The notes under the pieces are model-generated. The model was given only the letters and a program-made list of their open reading frames with translations, ran no database searches and had not been told where the DNA came from. DNA of 64,000 nt from Rossellomorea arthrocnemi (GTDB taxonomy: Bacteria; Bacillota; Bacilli; Bacillales; Bacillaceae_B), in assembly GCF_904424705.1 (NCBI RefSeq), contig NZ_CAJGBF010000009.1:62001-126000 (forward strand), written 5' to 3'. Both the position numbers and the translations under genes were made by a program. Shown here piece by piece: positions 52,062 through 61,596 of this stretch; the stretch's first letter is position 1, and every line of letters begins with the position of its first letter.

Positions 52062-52954
52062 CCATTATTTTCGAGCAGTGTCCTCATATCACAAGGTAAA
52101 GGAGCCTCCAGGCTCAGCCAATCCTTTTTAACCGGATGAAAAAAGGATAATTCCCCACAATGTAGAGCCTGTCTTCCTATCAGCTTTAAACTTCCGCCAT
52201 ATAAATCATCACCTGCTAGTGGATGCCCGATAAAAGATAGGTGAACCCGGATCTGATGGGTTCTGCCCGTTTCCAGCCTTAACTCGATGTAAGCAAACCC
52301 GGGAAACTGCTCCTCCACCCTATATTGAGTCAAGGCATACAGTCCATCGCTCCGCACTTCTCTTTCAATGATGCTGTCGGATTTTCGGCCAATCGGTTCT
52401 TCAATAATACCGCAGCCGTTGTCCAATACCCCTTCAGCAAAGGCTTTATACGTCCTCTTGATTTCCCTTTTCTTCTGCTGAAGGCTGAATAAATGATGAA
52501 CATGCCGGTGTTTCGCCACGAGGACAAGACCGGATGTGTCTTTATCCAATCGGGTAACAATATGTACTGTAGACGAAACACCGCTTTTAGCAAAATACCC
52601 TAAAACGGCGTTAGCGAGACTACCCTTTGGCTCATCTTTCGTGGGTATGGATTTCATTCCCCATGGTTTGTCGATAACGAGAACATCTTCATCTTCATAT
52701 ACGATGGACAGAGCGGATTGCTCCGCGACTAACGTGTCACTCGGTTTTTCTTCGGGAAATCTTACTTCAAGGAAATCCCCTGAAGACAGGTGGTAACGAA
52801 CATTTTCTTCATGCCCATTGATTGTGATCCTTCCTTCGTCAAACTTTACAGCAGTCAGTGTCCGCTTTGACAAATGCTGATCGATTAAAAATTCTCTCAT
52901 CATCTTTCCTTCATAGCTTGACGGGATGATCCATGTAAGCTTATATCCCTTCAT
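52034..52954 (-). CDS. yjbO: RluD-family pseudouridine synthase
   Basis: A 306-residue RluA/RluD-family enzyme making pseudouridine in rRNA or tRNA. An S4-like N-terminal domain (residues 12-70) precedes the catalytic domain, in which HIVTRLDKDTSGLVLVAKH holds the catalytic Asp137. The end LETGRTHQIRVHLSFIGHPL is the conserved second motif. The target base is unknown. ATG 52954 has AAAGGTG upstream and follows nadF by 14 bases. It is the last gene of the sasB-nadF-yjbO run. Confidence 0.93.
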   Translation of the reverse strand: MKGYKLTWIIPSSYEGKMMREFLIDQHLSKRTLTAVKFDEGRITINGHEENVRYHLSSGDFLEVRFPEEKPSDTLVAEQSALSIVYEDEDVLVIDKPWGMKSIPTKDEPKGSLANAVLGYFAKSGVSSTVHIVTRLDKDTSGLVLVAKHRHVHHLFSLQQKKREIKRTYKAFAEGVLDNGCGIIEEPIGRKSDSIIEREVRSDGLYALTQYRVEEQFPGFAYIELRLETGRTHQIRVHLSFIGHPLAGDDLYGGSLKLIGRQALHCGELSFFHPVKKDWLSLEAPLPCDMRTLLENNGKRDPFRQD

Positions 52955-52968
52955 CTGACACTACACCT

Positions 52969-53766
52969 TTACTCATCCGCTACAAATGAATCATGCACCC
53001 GTTTCCAGAATGGGAAAGGGCGGAACCTGGCAAATCGAATCTTCTCATCTGCAACACGATATTGAATGCTTTTCACATCTTTATGAAGGAGTGAAAGATG
53101 ATCGATCGTCACCAGAAAATCCGGTCCATTTACAGGTTTCAACATGCATGTATGATGTGCAGGTAAAATAAGAGGGGATCCAATGGTCCGAAACACCCGA
53201 TTATTGATGGAAGCCATTTCAGCGAATTGAATGGCAGGCAAGGACGGGTGAATGATCGCCCCACCCAGCGCCTTATTATATGCCGTACTGCCTGAAGGAG
53301 TAGATAAACATAGTCCATCTCCTCTGAAGCGTTCAAAATGCTGCCCCCTGATTTCCACATCCATAACAAGGGTTCCTTCCACGCTTTTAACCGTTGATTC
53401 ATTTAAAGCCAAGTAACGGGTTTCCTTTCCACCATGCTGATACCGGATAATGGTTTCCAATAATGGATACTCAATGATTTGATAAGGTGTCTTGGCAATG
53501 GCAATGACAAGCTTTTCAATCTCCTCAGGCACCCAATCGGCATAGAAACCGAGGTGACCAGTATGTACACCGACAAAAGCTGTCTTATCAAGCCTCGATC
53601 TGTAGCGATGAAATGCGTAAAGAAGCGTGCCATCCCCACCAACAGATATGACGATATCCGGTTGATCGTCATCATAGATCAGGTTGAAATCTTGTAGATA
53701 TGTTCTCATCTTATGCATTAATGTATTGGATTTCGAATCACCTTTTGATGTAATCGCGAACTTCAT
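52969..53766 (-). CDS. nadF: NAD kinase
   Basis: A 265-residue NAD kinase (PpnK/NadF, YjbN), which makes NADP+ from NAD+ and ATP. The GGDGT motif (43-47) carries the catalytic Asp45. [18 protein letters not shown] and the C-terminal beta-rich oligomer domain are also present. ATG 53766 follows AAGGGGG. It lies 21 bases after sasB and 14 before yjbO, so the run is one operon, as in B. subtilis. Confidence 0.97.
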   Translation of the reverse strand: MKFAITSKGDSKSNTLMHKMRTYLQDFNLIYDDDQPDIVISVGGDGTLLYAFHRYRSRLDKTAFVGVHTGHLGFYADWVPEEIEKLVIAIAKTPYQIIEYPLLETIIRYQHGGKETRYLALNESTVKSVEGTLVMDVEIRGQHFERFRGDGLCLSTPSGSTAYNKALGGAIIHPSLPAIQFAEMASINNRVFRTIGSPLILPAHHTCMLKPVNGPDFLVTIDHLSLLHKDVKSIQYRVADEKIRFARFRPFPFWKRVHDSFVADE

Positions 53767-53787
53767 TCGTTTACCCCCTTCAAGTCA

Positions 53788-54447
53788 CTACTGTTTTAGT
53801 TGATCGTTAGAGCTATTCCCACGCTGATCCTTTTCCTTTTTGTTTGTGAAAATGACTTGGGCTTCCTGGATTTCTTCACGGATCAAACTCATTTCTTCAT
53901 CGAGTCTGAATGCAGCCTCCGCAGCACTTTGCAGACGATAACGAATCTGTTCAGGAATCTGTCCACTGTATTTATAATTCAATGAGTGCTCAATTGTAGC
54001 CCAAAAATTCATCGAAAGAGTACGTATTTGAATTTCTACCAGAATGTTCTTTTCTCCGTGAATCGTTTGTACCGGATAATCGATGACAACATGATAGGAG
54101 CGGTATCCGCTTTGTTTCTTATGGGTCACATAATCACGTTCTTCTATGATCGTAAAATCCTTACGTCCACGAAGCTTATCCACTACCACATGAATATCCT
54201 CAACGAATTGGCACATCATCCTGAGTCCTGCGATATCCTGTAACTCTTTTCCTATATTTGATAACTTGATCCCTTTTTCATTTGCTTTATCAAGAATACT
54301 CGCGATAGGCTTTACTCTTCCTGTCACGAATTCAATGGGAGAATGGGTGTTATGAAGTTCATATTCTCCCCTCATTCCTTTAAGCTTAATCTTTAATTCA
54401 TCAACCGCTTGCTTGTAGGGAGCTAAAAATTGTTCCCAGTGATTCAT
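53788..54447 (-). CDS. sasB: Small alarmone synthetase (RelQ/SasB)
   Basis: A 219-residue (p)ppGpp synthetase of the SAS family (YjbM). The synthetase domain shows RVKPIASILDKANEKG, the catalytic EDIHVVVDKLRGRKDF/RDYVTHKKQSGYRSYHVV region and QIRTLSMNFWATIEHSLNYK. It forms homotetramers, uses GTP or GDP with ATP and is activated by pppGpp. There is no hydrolase domain. ATG 54447 follows GAGGTGAGGGG. The longer frame to 54477 overlaps yjbL. First gene of the nadF operon after yjbL. Confidence 0.95.
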   Translation of the reverse strand: MNHWEQFLAPYKQAVDELKIKLKGMRGEYELHNTHSPIEFVTGRVKPIASILDKANEKGIKLSNIGKELQDIAGLRMMCQFVEDIHVVVDKLRGRKDFTIIEERDYVTHKKQSGYRSYHVVIDYPVQTIHGEKNILVEIQIRTLSMNFWATIEHSLNYKYSGQIPEQIRYRLQSAAEAAFRLDEEMSLIREEIQEAQVIFTNKKEKDQRGNSSNDQLKQ

Positions 54448-54466
54448 TCCCCTCACCTCTACACGC

Positions 54467-54841
54467 CTACTTTTCAAGAAATACGCTTTCTACCTTTTTA
54501 ACCATTTCGTCACCGTAGTTCCCGTTTCCTTCTATATTATCTACTAGATATTCAAGCTCTTCTGTGAATTGGTCCAATTCCAATGAATGATCACCGCTTT
54601 TGGCAAGGACAGTTGCTTTTTCCTTCAGGGCTTTTTTCAGTTCCGGCCAGATTGACTCTTCCAGATATAAATATATGTATTCCTCTTCATTTTCTGCTAA
54701 GTAAACGAAAGCATAGCGATCAGAGTCTGCAATGATCTGACCGGCGGCAGATGTATCTTGTAAGAGATCCGCTTGGTCCGTATGTAAGTATAATGTACCG
54801 TTTTCATATGTTGTGTGTTGAAATTGAACAATTTTTCTCAT
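54467..54841 (-). CDS. yjbL: YjbL-like conserved protein
   Basis: A 124-residue acidic cytoplasmic protein beginning MRKIVQFQHTTYENGTLYL, with a conserved YIYLYLEESIWPELKKAL segment and a helical C-terminus. It corresponds by position and length to B. subtilis YjbL, of unknown function. ATG 54841 has AAGGATG eleven bases upstream. Earlier ATGs are closer than a ribosome binding site allows. It leads into sasB with a 19-base gap, so it is probably the first gene of that operon. Confidence 0.85.
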   Translation of the reverse strand: MRKIVQFQHTTYENGTLYLHTDQADLLQDTSAAGQIIADSDRYAFVYLAENEEEYIYLYLEESIWPELKKALKEKATVLAKSGDHSLELDQFTEELEYLVDNIEGNGNYGDEMVKKVESVFLEK

Positions 54842-54969
54842 GCTTTTCTTCATCCTTCCATTAAACAATCAGTATCATTTTAACACAACACAACCATTTC
54901 ATCTAAATATTGAAGTTCCCTATTATTAAAGAGATAATAGAAGAAGTATGCAAGGAAAGGATGCTTGTC

Positions 54970-55557
54970 ATGGCTCAGGAAATTGAAATTGAATTTAAGA
55001 ATCTCGTAACAGAAGAGGAATTTACCCGATTAACCTCACATTTCCATATTAAAGAGGAGGATTTTACCTCTCAGGACAATCACTATTTTGATACACCGGA
55101 TTATCAATTAAAAGAAAAACAATCTGCCCTCAGAATCCGGGAGAAAAAAGGAGTGTATACGTTAACGTTAAAAACCCCTTTGAACGAAGATCTCTTAGAG
55201 ACGCATCAATCCATATCCAAGGAGCAAACAGATTCCCTATTACAAGGAGGTACATTTCCAAAAGGAGAAGTCGCAGATGTATTGGATTCTCTTTCTATCT
55301 CACACCTATCTCTTCATCACTTTGGGACACTATCGACAAGAAGGGCTGAAATCCCCTATAAGGATGGACTTCTTGTTTTCGACAAAAGTTCATATTTACA
55401 AAAAGAAGACTGTGAGCTTGAATATGAAGTGAAAGAACGGAAATCAGGTGAAGTGGCATTCCATGAGTTACTGGAGGAACACCACATTCCACAACGCAAA
55501 ACAGAAAATAAAATCAAACGTTTTTACTTGGAAAAATTAAACCAAGAGAAATCGTGA
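54970..55557 (+). CDS. yjbK: CYTH-domain triphosphatase (YjbK)
   Basis: A 195-residue CYTH-fold protein. The N-terminal EIEIEFK carries the ExExK motif (residues 4-10) that defines the triphosphate tunnel, and HYFDTPDYQLKEKQSALRIR and EYEVKE motifs line it. Members hydrolyse inorganic triphosphate or thiamine triphosphate. The substrate here is not known. ATG 54970 is preceded by AAAGGATG at nine bases. The frame opens at 54910. It is divergent from yjbL. No terminator is obvious, and a repeat half-element follows the stop. Confidence 0.92.
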   Translation: MAQEIEIEFKNLVTEEEFTRLTSHFHIKEEDFTSQDNHYFDTPDYQLKEKQSALRIREKKGVYTLTLKTPLNEDLLETHQSISKEQTDSLLQGGTFPKGEVADVLDSLSISHLSLHHFGTLSTRRAEIPYKDGLLVFDKSSYLQKEDCELEYEVKERKSGEVAFHELLEEHHIPQRKTENKIKRFYLEKLNQEKS

Positions 55558-55582
55558 CCGATATATATATAGAATGAAAGGA

Positions 55583-55612
55583 TCTTTTCTCAAAGATTGT
55601 TGTTTAAAACAG
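55583..55612 (+). repeat. Solo end of the MITE-like repeat
   Basis: AAGGATCTTTTCTCAAAG then ATTGTTGTTTAAAAC is close to the right end of copy A (AAGGCTCTTTTCTAAAG). No second end is seen nearby. A small ACAGAG-CTCTGT hairpin with TTTTTGT follows, which may serve as the yjbK terminator. Confidence 0.5.
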
Positions 55613-55674
55613 AGAATGATGCTCTGTTTTTGTAAGTATTCACCAGAACAGTTTAAATAAGAGGAGCTATACAC

Positions 55675-56316
55675 ATGAATGTTCAGCAGTTGAAAACGAT
55701 GATGGAGCTCCAAGCACTGAACAGCTTGGGTTCAGTATCCACGATTCAAGATACAACTGGTCAAACGAATGACTTGTTTCAACAACTATTATCACATGCC
55801 ATCCAAAAGAGCCAAAATAATCTAAATATGAATCAAACCCTGGGGGCCGTCAATGAAGGACTGATCTCAAATCCATCCTCATCGGGGACAACAAGCATTC
55901 GCCAGCTTTCCATGGTTAACAAGACAAACTGGAATACACCTCAGGAAATCGATGAGATCGTCACCCGGGCAGCGGATCACTATGGCCTGCCTAAAAAATT
56001 GATTCAAGCCGTTATTAAACAGGAGTCCAATTTTAATCCGGCTGCCGTCAGTCCTGCAGGTGCCACGGGGTTAATGCAGCTCATGCCCAGCACCGCAAAA
56101 GGTCTTGGAGTCAACAACATTTTCGATCCCGAAGAAAATGTATTTGCCGGCACAAAGTACTTGAAACAGATGCTCGATAAATACAATGGGGACATCCACC
56201 TTGCACTCGCCGCCTACAACGCAGGCCCTGGAAACGTTGATAAATACAATGGTATCCCACCTTTTAAAGAAACCACCACATATGTAAAAAAAGTGACGGA
56301 TCGCTACTTTGCATAA
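55675..56316 (+). CDS. cwlQ: Lytic transglycosylase/muramidase CwlQ (YjbJ)
   Basis: A 213-residue cell-wall enzyme. A hydrophilic N-terminal 85 residues leads into an SLT (goose-lysozyme-like) domain with catalytic Glu117 in IKQESNFNP, then [17 protein letters not shown] and [14 protein letters not shown]. subtilis CwlQ is a muramidase with lytic transglycosylase activity. No signal peptide is visible, as in the B. subtilis protein, so its export is unclear. ATG 55675 follows AGAGGAG. It ends at a strong terminator. Confidence 0.92.
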   Translation: MNVQQLKTMMELQALNSLGSVSTIQDTTGQTNDLFQQLLSHAIQKSQNNLNMNQTLGAVNEGLISNPSSSGTTSIRQLSMVNKTNWNTPQEIDEIVTRAADHYGLPKKLIQAVIKQESNFNPAAVSPAGATGLMQLMPSTAKGLGVNNIFDPEENVFAGTKYLKQMLDKYNGDIHLALAAYNAGPGNVDKYNGIPPFKETTTYVKKVTDRYFA

Positions 56317-56333
56317 AGGTCCCTCTTCACTTT

Positions 56334-56369
56334 TAAGGCAGGCCTTACTTCAGGCCTGCCTTTTCTTTC
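56334..56369 (+). terminator. Terminator of cwlQ
   Basis: AAGGCAGGCC and GGCCTGCCTT pair around TTACTTCA, followed by TTCTTT. Confidence 0.88.
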
Positions 56370-56569
56370 CGGGACCACATACCTAATCCGATGGACCCCC
56401 ATTAACTTATCAACCTTACCCCAACTATTTCATAAAAATGGAGCATAGAGCGATGAAAGGAGGCTACACTAAAATAGGAATAATCAGTCGATGTAAGGCG
56501 ATTTGTTTGAGATATGGATAAATGCTTGCTAGAATAAACATACAATCTAAGTAAAAAGGAGTCATTCTT

Positions 56570-56971
56570 ATGGTCGAGAAACCACAAATGCCTTATAATC
56601 TTATCGGCGAAAAGAAACTCTCCATGCTCGTTGAAGCTTTTTATAATAGAGTATCCATTCATCCTGAATTAGCACCGATTTTCCCGGATGATTTAACCGA
56701 GACAGCACGTAAACAGAAACAATTTTTAACTCAATATTTAGGTGGGCCGGCTCTTTACACAGAAGAGCATGGACACCCTATGCTGCGTGCCAGGCACCTT
56801 CCTTTCCCCATTACTGAGGAACGTGCCAAGGCTTGGTTAAGCTGCATGCATGAGGCTATGGATGAGGTCAATCTAGAGGGTCCAGTAAGGGATGACTTTT
56901 TTCACAGACTCGTATTAACTGCCCACCACATGGTAAATGCGACGACATCAAAGGGTTCTGCCATTGACTAG
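56570..56971 (+). CDS. yjbI: Truncated (group II) haemoglobin
   Basis: A 133-residue 2-on-2 globin. The proximal haem ligand is His76 (RARHLPFPI). The aromatic B10/CD/E-helix positions and W in AKAWLSCMHEAM complete the pocket. Group II truncated haemoglobins bind O2, NO and sulphur ligands and may protect against nitrosative stress. ATG 56570 follows AAGGAG. The spxH start lies inside its last codons, so the two are co-translated, as in B. subtilis. Confidence 0.93.
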   Translation: MVEKPQMPYNLIGEKKLSMLVEAFYNRVSIHPELAPIFPDDLTETARKQKQFLTQYLGGPALYTEEHGHPMLRARHLPFPITEERAKAWLSCMHEAMDEVNLEGPVRDDFFHRLVLTAHHMVNATTSKGSAID

Positions 56972-57830
56972 TACAAATAGCTGGCATCACCTTAAAGGGT
57001 GTGGGCGTGACAAGAAACCTCTGGAAATATATATGTTTGTTGACCCTCTTTGCCCGGAATGCTGGGCACTTGAACCAATCTTAAAGAAATTGCACATTGA
57101 GTACGGACAATACTTTCGGATCCGCTATATCTTAAGCGGACAGCTGGCCTCCTTAAACCTTGCGACTAAGCGGAAACAGGAGGATTTAGCTCAGCAGTGG
57201 GATAAAACAGCAAGTCGGTCTGGAATGTCGTGTGACGGAAGCCTGTGGATTGATAATCCGATTGATTCTCCATATCTGGCTTCTTTTGCCATTAAAGCAG
57301 CAGAACTTCAAGGAAAGCATTCGGGGATCCGCTTTTTACGTTTTTTACAGGAACGGTTATTCCTTCAGAAACAAGATATCTCCAACATCGAGGTCTTAAA
57401 GGAATGTGCTCTGGCCGCCAAGTTGGATCTGAATGAGTTCATGAACGATATTAACTCTTCTTCTGCATCCAAGGCGTTTCAGTGCGATGTTAAAATCACG
57501 TCAGAGATGGAAGTGGAAGAAATTCCGACCCTGGTCTTTTTCAATGAGAATATAGAAGATGAGGGATTAAAGATCACTGGTTTGTATTCTTATGAGGTGT
57601 ATGTTCATATTATTCAAGAAATGCTTGCAACCAAGCCTGAGAAACAACCCTTACCTCCACTGGAAGTATTCATGAAATATTATCGGGTTGTGGCGTCGAA
57701 GGAAATCGCCGTTGTATACGATTTATCAATAGAAGATGTAGAAAAGCAAATGAAGAAATGGACACTTCAGCAAAAAGTAAAAAAGCTCCCTGCCAAGCAT
57801 GGAACATTTTGGAAATATCTCAACCGTTGA
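56964..57830 (+). CDS. spxH: SpxH (YjbH), adaptor of Spx for ClpXP
   Basis: A 288-residue DsbA-fold protein. CPEC (residues 30-33, in VDPLCPECW) is the thioredoxin-like motif, and the N-terminus, after a start at TTG 56964 (MTSTNSWHHLKGCG), includes a further Cys and two His of the Zn/redox-sensing region. SpxH delivers Spx to ClpXP. Disulphide stress or Zn loss inactivates it and stabilises Spx. The TTG lies eight bases after AAAGGG and within yjbI (stop TAG at 56969-56971), so translation is coupled. A longer frame to 56937 lacks a site. Confidence 0.93.
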   Translation: MTSTNSWHHLKGCGRDKKPLEIYMFVDPLCPECWALEPILKKLHIEYGQYFRIRYILSGQLASLNLATKRKQEDLAQQWDKTASRSGMSCDGSLWIDNPIDSPYLASFAIKAAELQGKHSGIRFLRFLQERLFLQKQDISNIEVLKECALAAKLDLNEFMNDINSSSASKAFQCDVKITSEMEVEEIPTLVFFNENIEDEGLKITGLYSYEVYVHIIQEMLATKPEKQPLPPLEVFMKYYRVVASKEIAVVYDLSIEDVEKQMKKWTLQQKVKKLPAKHGTFWKYLNR

Positions 57831-57864
57831 TTATATTAGAATAATTAAAACATCATAAAAACAG

Positions 57865-57899
57865 GAAAAACCGATGTTGTTTCCAACATCGGTTTTTCA
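57865..57899 (+). terminator. Terminator of yjbI-spxH
   Basis: AAAAACCGATGTTG and CAACATCGGTTTTT form a perfect 14-pair stem around TTTC. Confidence 0.9.
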
Positions 57900-58110
57900 A
57901 TACGAACAAAGGGGATGGGAGAAATTTTTCACGGTCAAACAAAGGGGTATATGTTTGCTTGTGATCAACTTCACACTGATAATATATCACGTTTTCACTT
58001 GTATTGGCAAGTTGTTTGTATGGTATTTCACAATATTGTCAAAATCGATACATGTTCGCCTCCTCTACCTCATATACATGGTTATAAGACAACGTTCGGA
58101 GGGAATTGAT

Positions 58111-58299
58111 ATGCTTGCAAAAATGAAATATGGAATCTTTCTCCTGCTGATCCTGATCAGCTTCTTTATAAACATCCTCGGTCTCATGCACCTTGTGCCG
58201 GTTTATATCACATCACCCATCCTCTTTCTATCACTCCTCCTCTTCATTCACTCCCTTGGTAACCGTAACCGCTTCAGGGGCTTCAAATCAATGAAATGA
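58111..58299 (+). CDS. Small two-helix membrane protein
   Basis: A 62-residue protein starting MLAKMKYGIFLLL, with two membrane helices (residues 6-26 and 30-52) and a basic tail GNRNRFRGFKSMK. I do not recognise it. ATG 58111 is preceded by CGGAGGG eight bases upstream. The longer frame back to 57874 overlaps the spxH terminator and is spurious. It sits alone between spxH and pepF. Confidence 0.65.
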   Translation: MLAKMKYGIFLLLILISFFINILGLMHLVPVYITSPILFLSLLLFIHSLGNRNRFRGFKSMK

Positions 58300-58347
58300 G
58301 GGACGGACCTTTACTATCAAACGATCATCAACTGCCATAAACAACTA

Positions 58348-58392
58348 ACACCCCGTCTGAAGGGAGTTGCCCTTCAGACGGGGTGTTTCTTT
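58348..58392. terminator. Terminator between the small membrane protein and pepF
   Basis: ACACCCCGTCTGAAGGG and CCCTTCAGACGGGGTGT form a 17-pair stem around AGTTG. Confidence 0.9.
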
Positions 58393-58407
58393 AAGAAGTG
58401 ACGCTTA

Positions 58408-60231
58408 CTACTGTAACTTTTCCAACAGTTCTTCCATTTCATTCAGCTTTTCCTCAAAGACTTTACAAGCATCTTCCACAGGCTTGGATGTCGTCACATC
58501 CACTCCTGCCTTCTTCAACACTTCAATCGGATAATCTGAACTTCCTGCTTTCAGGAAGTCGATGTAGCGTTCCACAGCCGGCTCGCCTTCTTCCAGGATC
58601 TGTTGACTTAGAGCCGTTGCAGCTGAAAACCCTGTGGCATATTGATAGACATAGTAATTGTAATAGAAGTGCGGAATTCGTGCCCACTCCAACCCGATTT
58701 CTTCATCAATTGAAATATCATCCCCGAAATATTTTTTATTCAGTTCATAATATTCTTTAGTTAAGAACTCAGAAGTCAGGGCTTCTCCTTCTTGTGCCTT
58801 CTTGTGAATATGATGCTCGAATTCAGCAAACATTGTTTGACGGAAAACGGTTCCTCTGAATCCCTCCAGATAATGATTCAATAGATACAATCGTTTCATC
58901 TCGTCATCGATTGTATTCAAAAGGTAATCATTCAATAAAGCTTCATTGCAAGTGGATGCCACTTCTGCCACAAAGATGGAGTAATGACCATACGTGTACG
59001 GTTGGGAACTACGAGTATAGTAGCTATGGACACTGTGTCCGAATTCATGGGCCAGCGTAAATAGATTGTTCACATTATCCTGCCAGTTCATGAGGATATA
59101 AGGGTTGGTGCCATATGCCCCAGATGAGTATGCTCCGCTTCTCTTTCCTTTATTTTCGACTACATCCACCCAGCGATTTTCAAAGCCCTCTTTCAACACA
59201 TTGGCATACTCATCACCAAGGGGCTTTAAGCCATCCAGGATCATGTTCTGTGCTTCGTCATAGCTAATATCCATTTTGACTTCCTTTACAAGAGGCGTAT
59301 ACAAGTCATACATATGAACCTCATCCAAACCCAACACTTTCTTGCGAAGCTTCACATAACGCTGAAGCAAATGAAGGTTCTTATTGACCGTATCAACAAG
59401 GTTATCATATACTTCTTCGGGTATATTATTATTAGATAATGCTGCATGTCTTGCAGAATCATAATGCCTTACATTCGCGATGAAGTTATCTTTCTTCACT
59501 GCACCGCTTAAAGTCGAAGCAAATGTATTTTCGAATTTTCCGTACGTTTCATATACCTTCTTAAAGGCTTGTTCACGGATACGGCGATCACTGCTTTCCA
59601 GGAACCGGATAAATCGTCCGTGAGTAATATCCACTTCTTCGCCGCTTTCATCTTTAATGCTCGGAAACTCAAGATCCGCATTGTTCAGCATACCAAACGT
59701 ATTACTTGCAGCACTGAACACTTCAGATGCCTGCGCCAGAAGCGCTTCCTCTTCAGCGGAAAGAACATGGGGACGCTCTAAATTAATTTCCTCTAAAGCA
59801 TGCTTATACTTCTTCAGCTCTTCTTTCTCTTCAAGAAAACCTTGGAGCTTCTTTTCGTCTATGGAAAGGACTTCAGGAACCACATAAGCAAACTTGCTTC
59901 CTAATTGTGTATAAAGACTCTTGGCACGGTCATCGAGTCCCTGATAATATGAATTGGTCGTATCCTGGTCATAGCGCATATGAGAATATGTATAAACCTT
60001 CCCCATACGTTCCATGATTTCATCCTGGAAAGCAAATGCTTTATAAAGCTGAGTTGCACTTTCACCCAGTGTTCCTTTAAAATCATCGGCCTTCTTTGTT
60101 AACACTTTGATGTCTTTATATTCTTTTTCCCACTCTTCATCACTTGCGAAAATATCTTCCAATCTCCAAGTCAAAGCTTCCTCTACCTCTTTTCTACCAG
60201 GCAGACTTTTAGTAGCTGTATCTTTTGACAT
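58408..60231 (-). CDS. pepF: Oligoendopeptidase F
   Basis: A 607-residue M3-family zinc metalloendopeptidase. The HEFGH motif (395-399, in LAHEFGHSVHSYY) binds zinc, with the third ligand Glu in the STCNEALLNDYLL helix. It degrades oligopeptides of about 7 to 17 residues in the cytoplasm and in B. subtilis (YjbG) trims sporulation- or competence-related peptides. ATG 60231 follows GGAGGATG at eight bases. An ATG six bases earlier is too close. Single gene; coiA lies upstream. Confidence 0.96.
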   Translation of the reverse strand: MSKDTATKSLPGRKEVEEALTWRLEDIFASDEEWEKEYKDIKVLTKKADDFKGTLGESATQLYKAFAFQDEIMERMGKVYTYSHMRYDQDTTNSYYQGLDDRAKSLYTQLGSKFAYVVPEVLSIDEKKLQGFLEEKEELKKYKHALEEINLERPHVLSAEEEALLAQASEVFSAASNTFGMLNNADLEFPSIKDESGEEVDITHGRFIRFLESSDRRIREQAFKKVYETYGKFENTFASTLSGAVKKDNFIANVRHYDSARHAALSNNNIPEEVYDNLVDTVNKNLHLLQRYVKLRKKVLGLDEVHMYDLYTPLVKEVKMDISYDEAQNMILDGLKPLGDEYANVLKEGFENRWVDVVENKGKRSGAYSSGAYGTNPYILMNWQDNVNNLFTLAHEFGHSVHSYYTRSSQPYTYGHYSIFVAEVASTCNEALLNDYLLNTIDDEMKRLYLLNHYLEGFRGTVFRQTMFAEFEHHIHKKAQEGEALTSEFLTKEYYELNKKYFGDDISIDEEIGLEWARIPHFYYNYYVYQYATGFSAATALSQQILEEGEPAVERYIDFLKAGSSDYPIEVLKKAGVDVTTSKPVEDACKVFEEKLNEMEELLEKLQ

Positions 60232-60319
60232 ATACATCCTCCATTCTGAAATCTACAGAAAATTCCTTATAGTTACATTCTCTCTCATCTATGAATTTCC
60301 TGCAACAATACAATCTTAG

Positions 60320-61504
60320 TTACAGCTTTTTTAATATATGCTTCCATTTAGGAAAAAAATCATGCCTATGCTGTTCAAATGCAGAAAAATGATCTGGGCA
60401 GCTCCAGGGTTCAGTTAGCTGAAATTGTGTATTGCTTATCCTTTTAATCACGTTCACTTCTTCCAGTAGTCTTAAATACCCCCTAACAATTGTCTTTATA
60501 CCTTCATCTTTTTTAAGTAACGGCAGGGAACGGAGCTCGATATACCCTTTAGTGAGTCTTCTACCTAATACTGTACACACTCTTCCCTCTGAAAAGAAGC
60601 GATCTTTTTTTAAACAGTCTTTCCATATATAGTATTGCCATTCCACCTCGTGATTTTTAATACGGATGCCATGGGGGGTAACCGGCATACCAATATACAG
60701 AGGCAGATACAAAAACGTATCCCCTTCCCCATACACTTCCCTTAAAAGCACATCTTTCCTCCCATTATTATAATGAAGTTTGTTGTAAATCCACTTCATT
60801 CTATGGTGGTACCATTTCGTAAAGGAATAGGGGTGATGAAAGGGGCCGTCTGGAATGAGTAAAGGGAGAGTGAATTGCTCGACAGGAATGGTAATGGGGC
60901 ATGAACTCATAAATGCCGTAGTCGAAACCGGAAGGAGATGAGTGTATAGTTGAAAGCTGCTTCTTTCCGGAAGAAATTGAAGAAGGAAGTAGTCTAAGTG
61001 AGGCGAAAACCGGATAAATGCTTGTTGAAAGGAAGATAGATTCAGGAGTTCTTTATGCTTCAAAGGTTGAGTAAGAATCCAAAACGGGGTGATTCCCTGG
61101 CGAAGATACCCGCGGGTACGCTGTACTATTTCAGGAATCGGAATGACGGAACACTGAATTTCAATAGCAATCTCTCTGGAATCTGTTTTTACATATATAT
61201 CGGCGATTTGCTTAAGCTCCTTTATATAATACTCAAGCCTGACACCTGCATAGAGAGGACTTATCCTGTCATATAAAAGCTGCTTGCTTAATAGATGTTT
61301 AGGGGACTCATGCATTGCCACCCTACAATTAGAATGGGAAACATGGGCAAAATGCGGGATGTTTTGGCTACCGATGCGAAGCTTTAATACAGAAGAGCAT
61401 TGAGGGCAAAGAAACGACAAGCCTTTCCTTCTGAACCTTCTCAATTCCTCCCTGGAATAATGGATCGTGGTAAATACCTGACGATTTAGTAAAGCAGTTA
61501 ACAT
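60320..61504 (-). CDS. coiA: Competence protein CoiA
   Basis: A 394-residue competence protein of the CoiA/YjbF family. The N-terminal Cys motif FLCPQCSSVLKLRIGSQ is followed by HFAH, then a nuclease-like core with ADIYVKTDSREIAIEIQCS (D and E-x-Q of a PD-(D/E)XK fold). It promotes recombination of incoming DNA during transformation and is usually under ComK. ATG 61504 is preceded by GAGGAGG. The frame to 61534 lacks a site. I cannot point to a clear ComK box. It is divergent from nothing and sits between cls and pepF. Confidence 0.92.
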   Translation of the reverse strand: MLTALLNRQVFTTIHYSREELRRFRRKGLSFLCPQCSSVLKLRIGSQNIPHFAHVSHSNCRVAMHESPKHLLSKQLLYDRISPLYAGVRLEYYIKELKQIADIYVKTDSREIAIEIQCSVIPIPEIVQRTRGYLRQGITPFWILTQPLKHKELLNLSSFQQAFIRFSPHLDYFLLQFLPERSSFQLYTHLLPVSTTAFMSSCPITIPVEQFTLPLLIPDGPFHHPYSFTKWYHHRMKWIYNKLHYNNGRKDVLLREVYGEGDTFLYLPLYIGMPVTPHGIRIKNHEVEWQYYIWKDCLKKDRFFSEGRVCTVLGRRLTKGYIELRSLPLLKKDEGIKTIVRGYLRLLEEVNVIKRISNTQFQLTEPWSCPDHFSAFEQHRHDFFPKWKHILKKL

Positions 61505-61551
61505 AGAACACCTCCTCTTACCATTATTCGCCAAAGATCGAGGATTTCCTG

Positions 61552-61590
61552 CAAAAAAAAAGCCTTCAAGCTAAAAAATCACTTGAAGGC
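61552..61590 (-). terminator. Terminator of the cls gene
   Basis: GCCTTCAAGTGA and AGCTTGAAGGC form the minus-strand stem, followed by nine T residues. Confidence 0.9.
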
Positions 61591-61596
61591 AAACCT

